Origin: Mnemiopsis leidyi | Lineage: Eukaryota > Ctenophora > Tentaculata > Lobata > Bolinopsidae | NCBI GenBank assembly: GCA_000226015.1 | Contig: JH155305.1 | Span: 43,798-65,295 of the forward strand | Length of the DNA: 21,498 nucleotides | Direction: 5' to 3' | Shown here: piece by piece, positions 1 to 10,700 of the stretch | How positions within the stretch are numbered: position 1 is the first letter of the stretch | How the letters are laid out: the number at the start of each line of letters is the position of its first letter | Notes under the pieces: generated by a model | Told to the model about the DNA's origin: nothing | What the model saw: only the letters and a program-made list of their open reading frames with translations | Database searches by the model: none | Program-made: the position numbers and the translations under genes

Positions 1-638
1 CACAATCATATAATAGTAGAATAGTGGACCTTCAGGGGTGCAGACTAACATATTCACCCATCGATGATAAAATTCGGAAAAGAACTGGTCACGCATTGCA
101 CGTGTTCCTCTCCTTAGTATGATGCAGCTCTTTGTTTGGGTCTAAGCAGTACAATGACAACTCAAACCTACCGCCCAATTAGATTTCTTCAGTCTTACAA
201 AGGATGGTAAACGCAGTGGTCACGTTCTATATCGTCACATGGCGTTATAATAATCTCGGCTACGAAACTTGCTTAATCGAACGAGATTTTCAAACAAAAG
301 ACCTGGCTTCGGTAGTGTGACTGTGTTTATTCCTTAGAACTTTTCATGGCATAGTAATGTTTGCGATGAGTTTAAGAGCTGTTTTTGGTTTGGCTATTTT
401 GAATCCAGTGTAGGGGTTAACAGTTTGCTATATACGCTATATTAGTGAATCAGGAGGATGTTATACTCGTTGAAAAATAGATTTGAATTTTTGTTCCATC
501 TTTTTCATATATATTGTGATCATTTCAGATGTTCAGATATGAGTCATTTACATTTGACTTCATGCAGAAAAATGATGTCCACTAAATATTTGACAGCGTT
601 TTTGAGGGAAGTGATCTAATTTGCAAAAAGAGCAGTCG
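1..638. other. 5' flank of the TRPM2-like gene, no gene recognised
   Basis: I see no convincing exon, RNA gene or repeat here. The stretch is AT-rich with stops in all frames. It probably holds the promoter and 5' UTR of the channel gene, but no clear TATA box or initiator can be named. An in-frame TGA at 612-614 precedes the chosen start codon. A CAG at 564-566 could be an acceptor for a 5' UTR exon, which cannot be decided from sequence alone. Confidence 0.4.
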
Positions 639-3600
639 ATGGAAAACACATGTCCTGAAATTGAAGTAGCTCCACAATCTCAATTTTCGTGCCCTACTAA
701 AAATGCAGATGGAGAAAAGAAGAAAATCTCGCTGGCAGAAGTTCCGAAAGGACAAACCACATTTGATGTCGTAAAAGAGAAGTTTTCCTTTGGGTTGTAC
801 AAGAAGGCAGCACAAAGTCAGATCGGAGATAGTGAGCAGGTATGTTGTTTTGCTATTTCGAAATTATGTTTTCAAACTTCCACAAGTTTATTTGAAAATT
901 CGTTTATATCGTTTTAAATTTTTTTTCAGAGAACTTTCGACGATTGGGTGAGGAGAAATATAAATGTCCGGGAGTGCTGTAAATTCGTCAAGAAAAAGGA
1001 AAATAAAGATGATCCCATGTGAGTTTGTAATAGTCATACTGGACATTTTCAAGATTTGTCAATAGTCAATAGAGAACAGTTTGAATAAAGATTATCAATA
1101 CACCTGTCTATTGCACAGTGGTTCAAATTTTTCGATAGAATTCTGAACTTTAAAGTCTCTTGACTCATGAGCACAACGATATAACATTTATTTCTAGTTG
1201 CAAGTGTGGCAACAAACGGTCGGGACATATACGGAGAACTGTGGAGATGGGACCTGAGGCAAAGTGGGACCAGCTTAGTTGCACCACGCTGTTAGAAAAC
1301 AACGCTTATGGGGAAATAAACTTTACTGGTTGGTTTGAAATTTCCAATTATATATAGAATACTTTGAAGTATATGTTATATAGTCAATTTTGTGGTGCCT
1401 TTCTTTTTAGTGTGTAGATACTTTTCAATTGTGACATGTGGTCGAAAATCATTATTGAGAGAAAGGGCAGAACAAATAAACAATCAACTGTATATATAAT
1501 TTATTCCATCTTTTAATTATAACAATTACTTCATGCCTCGAATTGCCAAAAATTTCAGATATTGACATGCCGACTGAGCCTCAATACATGAGGATAGCTG
1601 TTGATAACGGGCGTGCTGAGACCATCAAGAAATTACAGCGCTTGTTTACCGAGTTTTGGAAACTGGAAGAGCCAAGTTAGTCCTGACTTTTAAAACGTAT
1701 ACCTACCACTAGGATTTTTATGTTGCTAATCTGATCATATTTTATTACTTTATTACGATTTATATGACTATCAATTGTGACTGACTTGATGACGTATGGA
1801 CTATGCAGTGTTCATTACTGTATGTATCAGCAATGAGCATATTCTTCAAAAAATTCGTACATTCCAACATTAAGATTCTTTTAGATTTGTTGATATCAGT
1901 TACTGGAGGAGCCAAAAGTTTCAATGTTTCTCAAGACATTTGTGGTTCATTCCAGCAAGGTTTACTCAGCGCGGCTAAATCTACCAACGCCTGGCTTATC
2001 ACTGGAGGACAGAACTGCGTGAGTTCACGAAACTTACTGTGCTGCAGTGAAGATAATGATTTCTTACTGTTTCTTAGTCTGTTGTTAAATGATGCAATGA
2101 ACCAATGAACCATCTAACATAAGATGACAATCATTTCATGAACACTAACAGGGAGTAATGAAACTAGTTGGTGATGTCATTGGAAGGAGTGTTTTTACCA
2201 GTAAAATATCCACCATTGGTGTAGGGAACTGGGGTAAAACATGGCGGCGCGAGATGCTCCTTAATAAGAACAAAGTAAGAGATCATCCAAAAATATTCGA
2301 TATCAAATACATTTATTTTTGTCTTTTATATTCATGAAAACTTTATTAGTGAAAGGGCGAAAAGGGGAAACTCTTCTTTTGAGATAGAAAATTAGTCAAA
2401 AAACAATTTCATTTGCATATATTATGTTTCAGAAAAACAGAGATAGAAAATTAGTCAAAAATAACTTCATGTGCTTATATTATGTTTCAGAAAAACAGAC
2501 ATGCAGTAGATTACAAACTCGACACTCCAGATAAGGGATTTGCCGCATTAGATCCTCATCATACCCATCACTTTCTCGTTGACGACGGTATAATTCTTTA
2601 CAGCCTCAATCAATTTATCAAGTAGTAGTCACATCAAGATGAAAATGTTTTAACTCCTCAACGTTTATTCGAAGTTTTTTCTAAGTATTAAAGTTTCACC
2701 TGCAACAGGTACTACCGGAAAGGACGGTATAGAAATAGACTTCCGTGGAGAATTGGAATCTCTGATTTGCAACATGTTCACAAAAGATGGTGTTCCTCTG
2801 CCCATGGTTACCATCATGATTGAAGGTGGAATGCAAAGTCTTGATCAAGCAGTCAGCACATTACGAAAGGGTAACTCCTTCATGATATTATAGATATACA
2901 TAATTATTTTATTCATATTTCTCATATTGATATTCATATCATTGATATTGTCTAATGGAAATTTCCATTGGGCGGTGAATTTTTAAAAATATTTTCAACG
3001 TTGAATAAGAAGTGGAATCATAAGAGCATAAAAACGGTACAATGATCCTGGCATTCAGGAAAGATATTGGTCGTCTTAAAGGGCAGTGGACGAGCTAGCG
3101 ACATTCTCTGTTATGGATTAGAAAACATCACTACATCTGAAAGAGAAGAGAATGGGTAAGCAAATATTGTTCAAATTTAAAAATTCAGTTTATTTCATTT
3201 TCACTTGTTCAGCTTCTGTTGACCGCATATCAGAGCATTCAAACGAAAAACGATCATATCATCATAGTAACTCCTTTTTTAGTTGACCTTAGGAATCTTT
3301 CAGAGAGATATTCACAGAGCCAACATTGTCCGATGTGTGTAAGGAAGAGATGATCAGACTTATTTTAAAAGATTTCTCAAAGTACAGTGCTCAGGGCATT
3401 GTTGAGAAGATGATTGATGCTGTGATGGAAATTTCTACGTATCGTGAAAATGTGAGTTGTAAGGATTTGATGAAAATCTTAGATGTATATGTAACCACTC
3501 CATCGTTTTGAGTTACGAAATACTACTATTCTATTACCGCTGACCATTGAAATACTAAGCTCTTATACTGATACACATTGAAATATCCTTGTAAGCTTTT

Positions 3601-4710
3601 ATATAATCATATGCACTTAAACTGCTAGCTGTATTGAGATTATCATTATAACATTTCAGGTGACAGTTTTTAGCATCTACAATCCTCAACCACTTGACTT
3701 CTACATCCTATCTTCTTTCATGAAAAGCTCAGCCGGAGGAGCCACACGGATGAGACAAATGAGACTTGCTGTTACTTGGGGTCACGCTCAAGTCGTCAGA
3801 GAATCCATCTTTGCTCGACAGAATAGAAAGTTTTCGGTAAATCAAATTGCCAATATAGTTATACTAACTAAAAAATTGCTATCCTTAATTTTTATAGGAC
3901 AAGGCTGCTTTTCATTTGAGACTTGTATAACAATTATTTGTGTATCTTCAGACGGAAGAACTAAACAGTCTCCTTCTATTCTCGATCATCAAACAAAGAA
4001 CAGAGTTTGTAAAGCTACTCATCGACCATGGAGCAAATGTGAAAGAGGTATGATAGCTTCTCAAACTCCTTGTCTATATCTATTGCATCATTTCAGCGAC
4101 TTTGTTGAAAATACTTTTCATAAATTTTGAACTGCATCGCATAAGCTGGATTTTACTGTCAGAATTTTCAGTTCGCAACGCAAGCAAACCTCACTCGACT
4201 ATACAACGAGTTGAGAACAAGTACAACGGCTTATAGGCTCTTGGAAGTGCGGAGAGGAAAGGAAAATTTTGAGCGTGGGGTAAGTTAAGTCTAGTCTAAG
4301 GAAATTGATGCTTTCTAATCGTTGATCAAGCTAAATTTTATGATGCTAATGATTTGGTTATTTACTTATGAGCTTTGAGTTTGACGATGACGAAATGCTG
4401 TCACACTTGAAAATGATCAGATGTCTAGGTTGATGTTAGAATTGGCCAACTGTTATATAAAGTTATTGCTATTATTTAACTAATAAATCTTTTCGGTTAT
4501 TTGTTACAGAAAATATGCTTACGTACAAATTATTATAGTCCTATTCATAACGAAAATTTCGGTTTAGTGTACGGTTATGATTAATGCACTTTATAGGTCA
4601 CCTTGTCGGACGTTGGAGAGATAATAAATCATATCATGCAAGGGTCCTTCACAAGTATTCTCTGTGATGAAAAATACAACAAAACTGCTCAAGGGAATGA
4701 AACATTTGAG
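639..4710 (+). other. TRPM2-like exons 1-14: N-terminal TRPM homology region (SLOG-like nucleotide-binding fold)
   Basis: Exons: 639-839, 930-1018, 1198-1328, 1559-1675, 1885-2018, 2152-2274, 2491-2587, 2709-2870, 3059-3155, 3304-3451, 3660-3836, 3952-4047, 4172-4279, 4597-4710. These give about residues 1-598. Exons 2-3 carry the family pattern ECCKFV, ICKCGNKR and NNAYGEINF. Exons 5-6 carry the glycine-rich SLOG signature SVTGGAKSF ... WLITGGQN ... GVMKLVGD. Exons 7-9 carry LDPHHTHHFLVDDG, TIMIEGG and VVLKGSGRASD. Exons 11-12 (LAVTWGHAQVVRESIF, FVKLLIDHGANV) look like the helical MHR repeats that follow. In TRPM2 this cytoplasmic region helps bind ADP-ribose. All phases join cleanly. The only oddity is a duplicated acceptor in intron 6. 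Confidence 0.9.
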
Positions 4711-7700
4711 GTCAGAGTTTGAATTGAATCTATGTGTAACATATAGTACGTTAATGCAGTTTTATCAAGGCCGTTTTTATTCACAGTATAAAGGTTGTAC
4801 TCTAATGAATTGAATAATGATAGTCTAAATATTTATCATTCAATATTCAGAATCCCTTTGACATGATGACCATTTATTCCTGCTTTGCCGACGATCAGTC
4901 AATGGCTTTACTTTTTTGGGAAAACTGCAAAACTCCAATAGCTACTGGACTGGTGGCACAGAAACTCTTCAGTTATTTCGATAAAATGGAAAACAAATGG
5001 GCAAGAATGGACGAGGAGATGACGGAGAAACTAGAGAATGCAGCAAGGTAAATGAAATGAATTCTCGTCTTAGAAATTATTTATGATGAGGATAAATCGT
5101 TATGAAGATTTTGCACCGAATTGTTGTTCCAATCAGGAATTGAACACTGTGTTTTTGGTCAAGCAAATGTTTATAGGTTTAAATAAACCACATAACCCTC
5201 ATTATAGAACTTGTTTCCAGAGAGTTTGAAACGTTGAGCTGTGGTTTAATGACGGTTTGTTGCAACAATTACGACAAAGCAGAGTGGACAAACATCCTTA
5301 CTGCAAGGAGAAAAGGTTTAAAAGACCGAGTATTGATATCATGAATTGCTTAAATTTTCACCTCATGATCAACGCCCATTCAGCTGTTGCCCTTCTTTTC
5401 ATTCGCACTAAAAAGAATTAGCTTGTGTATTTACTTTTAAATATTAACATTCAGATTGGGGCGACCTAAACGTTTTTGCCATAGCAAAAATAACTGGCAG
5501 TAGGAATTTCATATCCCATGTAGGATACCAATCCTACCTCACTGATATATGGATGGGTGGTATTCATGCTAGCACTCCCACGTGGAAGGTAGGTATAGAA
5601 ATCTAACTTCCAAATAGTTGTGAAATTAATCAACAACAATTTTACATGAAGCTGTGAAATTAATCAATTACAATTCTACATGAATTTTACGACGATTATA
5701 CGATATCATGTTCAAAAAATAATTGAGAATAGTTTAGAAGCCGTAAGCGGTGCCCCTCGAGGTGTTCAAACAAAATTCATGATGATTGCATGTCAATTCA
5801 ATGTTTTTTACTTAATATACTTAGTTTGAATATATATTTTGATGTCGATAAGTGTTGAATGTTTCATGATGAAAACCTGTAAAATTATTTTAAGGTACTT
5901 CTCTGCATCATTCCACCTTTTCCTATCTTTTTGACGTTCACCTCTAAATCAAGCACCGAGGATTCCTCAGCAAATAGGTATTCTAATCCAAATATAACTA
6001 AATTTCGTGACCAGCAGCTCAAGTGAGCTCAAATTTCTTACTTTTCATAATAATGCCATTGCACAAGAGTTTACCAATAACTATTAACTAGTCTGTTCAT
6101 GTGAATTTTCTAGCCGACTAGAAGAAAAGGCTGGTGAACTGGAGGAAGACACTCAAGCTTTTATAACGAACAAAAAGAAGTTGGAACTGTTTTATAAATC
6201 GCCTGTCATCAAGTTTATTCTGAACACGATAACTTATCTCATTTTTCTTGGTAAGCTTTCCTTACTCTGGTTACGTCTAGGGTGTATCATAATTCAGATC
6301 TGGAATTTTTTCTATAAAACTTATTACTTAGTTTATAGATATCTAATAATGAAAATATTCCTTAAAGGATTATTGTATATGTATTTCTTTACCGCATAGA
6401 CTTAGGAATTGTCTTTATTGTTACTATAATATGTGACGAATAGAGAGAGGATTTATGGAAATGCCTTAACTATTTCGCTCAATATTCTAATATTCAAGAA
6501 GACCTTTCGACCTGAATGAATTTTCAATCGTCTGAAACTTTCGGTTTACAGGTGTGTTTACGGCCACCCTACTCGGTTACAGCAGCGGAAAAACATTTAA
6601 CGATATTGAGTTTGCTCACCTGTATACCCTCGTTTTCGTCATATCCACGTTTCCTGTCGAATTCTACCTGGTTTGTATCTATCTGCTTTGGAAATTCTTC
6701 TGCACATACAAATTCCATTTATAAAATTCATTTATAGATTTGTAACAATCTAAGAATTTATTTGGTGTTTGGATGTCCAATTTTTTACGATTTGTCTCAT
6801 ATGCGCTTAACAACGGTTGTAAAGATTAAAGGAGGATTATAGTTTGTCGAACAACTCTTGATTATAATATAGGAACGTTTAAACCAGTTATTTCAGATTT
6901 TGGGCAAGCACACTCAGTCTTTTACGAAAAAGTTTGCCATACACTTCAAGAAACTGTACAATCTATTGGACTTCATCGTCGTTCTTATGTTTCTCTTTGC
7001 GTTTTGGATTAAAGTTAAGATCAAGCTTGAGTATCCTCAACATTGTAAAAATTGGAGGTGAGTGAGAGTCATTGTTTAGAATTTGAAAACATCCATTTTG
7101 TTAAATTAACAAATAAGGATCTTGCAGTTCCATTGCTGGTTACAAAAAAATCTGTCTGCATTAGAATTGGAGTAATAAGGTGTGGAAAACGGTAAAAATA
7201 GTTGATGAATAGAAAGTTGACGCTTATACATCTACTTTGCTTATTTCAAGTTGTCTGACCCTCATTCGAAGCCAATAGAGAATAAAATGTCGAAAGGGTG
7301 CGCGCTGCTGTACAATTTTTAAAAATTCAAGATATTTAAAGCAAATATTTGACCAGCACGGAAGTGGTAAAAATTCAAGATGGTCGAAGCACTGTGCGCT
7401 TTAACCACACCCACTTTGTCGCTCTCGACTGTTCGTGAGTAAGATTTAGAGTTCAGTTTCTTTTCAAATATTCATATTTCTTAAGCCAACGAAGTTTTAG
7501 ATCTTAGTCTTGATCTTACTATACCTTTATAATTTGAAGAAAAGTATGTTCTTATGCCTTATAATTTAAACTATGTCGAATCAAGTATCGTCGACCCACA
7601 TTTTCTTTTATTTGTTTGAAGTTAATTTACAAAATTGTAGAGCAAACGATTTAATTGTGGATGGAAGCAACACCGAGAATGTTCCAAATGTCTGCATGAA

Positions 7701-10700
7701 TTTGACGAACGAATTGTCAGCAGCATGCATGACGCGATTTGACTTAAACAATTTCTCGTGAGTAGACTATATGGGTTTTACTGGGCTAGGACTTAATTGT
7801 TTTTTGTAAGATCTGTACATAACATTACAACGATATAGTATGCAAGTATGCAAATAGTTACTCATATCGTGAAGTATTTGAATTCAATTGAATGACTTAC
7901 AATGCAAAATTTTGCCATTTCTTACGTGACTGATTTATAATTGTCGCTATTAAGTAAGTGCTTAATGTACTCTAGATAAACTGGCCCTTGAAACTTTCAT
8001 ACTTTTATGAGAGCTCATTGTAGAATATGAATGGATAATTTTATCCTCTCAATAATAAGTGACCGAAGAGAATTGATTAAGCCTTCCAAATAATCAAATA
8101 GAGTTGTTCGTGCTCCAGCTCCACTGATCAACCTTTAATGAAAAAATTCAGAGAGTATCACCAATATCGAATGGTTGCGTCACTGTGTTTTGCATTCTAC
8201 TGTTTCACCTTTATGCGAATGTTTGAGATAAACAGCAAAATTGGACCAAAGCTCTTCATGATACGTCGGATGTCGATTGACCTGTTTTTCTTCATCTTCT
8301 TACTGCTGGTATAAAAGAGTTTATTTCCATCAATTTTAATACTCAAGTAGAATCCTTGGTAAGATTTATCGACACTGGCCATGATTTCACAGAATATCAT
8401 CTATTATCAGTCAAGTTTGATGTTTTTCCACAAGCTGTTTCTGACAGTGAATATACAGGTGTTTACAGCGACGTACTGCATTACATCCGAGGCTCTTATG
8501 TACCCGTTCAATAAAAACACACTTGGGGATACTATCTTCCATGCAGGAAAGCGTGCCTATTTGAATGTTTTTGGTGACATCAACATTAAGGGATTCGACA
8601 ACAACATGCTGGAAGGTTACTTGACATTACAATTTTTGTGTTTTATCAACAATTAGCTAATATTGATAACGAAATACTCACTGATTGGCTCTGCAGCTAA
8701 TTTGCCATCATTCCGGACCTTAAGAAACTGCTTTTCCTATGTGCTAATTGGAAACATCCCACTAGGACATTGCTCCATTAATTCTTTCAATGATACTTTT
8801 AACGAAACGTATCTGGATTCGGAAGGACTGCAGAGTTCCGAGAATTACAACATCATGGGATGCGTACGAAATACTACAGTTGGAAAGGTTGGTGAAGAAG
8901 AGGGTTACTTCTAGTTTGTTTGGTTCGAATAGGAACCAAATCTATTCCCAATTCGTCTCAAAAAGCTGATTTATAATGCAAAAATAATGAATCAAAAAGG
9001 AAATGTTAACAGCATCTAAGTTATTGATGGACATAATTGATTCAATGATGATCACAGCTCAAGTCAAACATTAGCTTAATAGTCACTTGGTCGTTAGTTG
9101 TGTTAAAGACATCATAATATAGAAATTATTCACAGATAAATTACTACTTTACATTCTTCTTCCTGTGCTTGTATCTCCTATTTGTCAACATCATGCTGAT
9201 CAACCTGCTGATTGCTATATTTTCCAACACTTACACAGACTCAGAAGCCAAGTCAGGTAATCAGGGAATGTAAAATTAGAAAAGTAGTTCATAAATGAGG
9301 AAGTGTCGCGAATTTTCGATGTAACCGCTACAACGCTTCCATGTGCCCATAAAAATTTTGGGCACCTCCTTGTGATGAAAGTTCCGAACAATTAACCGAA
9401 ATTTGCATATGGCATTAGGCATTTCTTTGATGAAGAAGAACTGTTATAGTTATCTTTTCCATAGAAAAACTTTCCATCAAAGGTCCTTTGGCAATAACAT
9501 CATAATTTTTAATCATGACCTTTCTTTAAATCCAGGAATAATCTACAAAACTCAAAGGGCTGAGGTTATTCTTCAATTTAGAAAAAGACCATGGTTGCCT
9601 AACCCTCTGTCCCTGCTTTATTTCATCGGACTGGCGCTCAACAAATTGGTCAACAAATCTTTACGAAGAGACAAACGAAAAAAAAGTGAGATGAATCATG
9701 ATATTTATGATCAAGTTTTATTCCTTAGTGAGTTTTATTTATTTCACTCAATTACTTCTAAACACTGCCTTGCTACAATTTGCTTCTGCAAGCGTTAAAA
9801 TAATTTTGGTAAAGTTACGGTGAGATTTAAATTTTTTTCCACCTTGATATAGTTTAGTAACTGCAAAGAAATTCACCCATTGAGTAGGAATATAACACTT
9901 ACGTATGAAAAATCACATTATTATCATGATTGATTTAGTTTCTACAAAATGATCGTCCGTTGTGAAAATACCCATCCACAACCAGTTGACAATCAAGAGG
10001 CCTCTTCAAATGCATATCGAGCATCACTCATAGAGAAGGAATGTGTTGGAATTTATCTACGGAAAAAGAAGCAAAACGAAGTCACCCCTACATCGTTACT
10101 TGAAGAACTAGACAAGTAAGTGTGACGAAGTTTCTGCTCGGTATATATAAGTTGATGAATACTTAGATTTAGTTACCAGTATAGTTGTTAAATACTAAGA
10201 TTTTCAGTGTAGTTTATATCAAATACTCAGATTGTTCAGTGTAGTTGTTAAATACTTTGATTATTCAGTGTAGTTTTTCATGAGTGCTCGAAGAACTATA
10301 TCGATGGATTATTATTTTGAAAATAGAAAAGTCCTTAAACCGAAACCAATCGAAAGCACCAAGCATGACTAATTTATGGATGGTGAATGGTTTTTAAGGC
10401 GAATGACATACCATTAATTATTACCTCTTTCAGAAAATCCATGGAACTTCAAAAAAAACTGGAGAATTTGAAAAAGCAAGTCAAGAAAACTTTAGGAGCT
10501 GATAATAATTCAACCCTCAAGGGTAACACTATGAGTAGAACCTTCAAGAAATGCAAAAGTTTAACAACTTTCAAGGCTATGAACTTTGGCTTTCCGAAAA
10601 CTACTAAACCTGCCAAAACATCTGGTCTTCCAAAACCAAGCAGCCCTACGAAAGGAGTCAGTTCCGATAAGACGAGTAGCCATGACGTAACGAATAAGTC

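Noticed and set aside
3660-4130. 156-codon continuous + strand open frame as one exon
   Set aside because: Only 3660-3836 is conserved TRPM sequence; GTAAAT at 3837 and the acceptor before 3952 split it, and the next exon is read in a different frame.
7290-7435. Possible short inverted-repeat transposon (MITE) in intron 21
   Set aside because: The opposed segments are only loosely similar and no target duplication was found.
9343-9365. Small hairpin GTGCCC...GGGCAC in intron 26
   Set aside because: The stem is only 6 bp, AT-rich in the loop and isolated; expected by chance.
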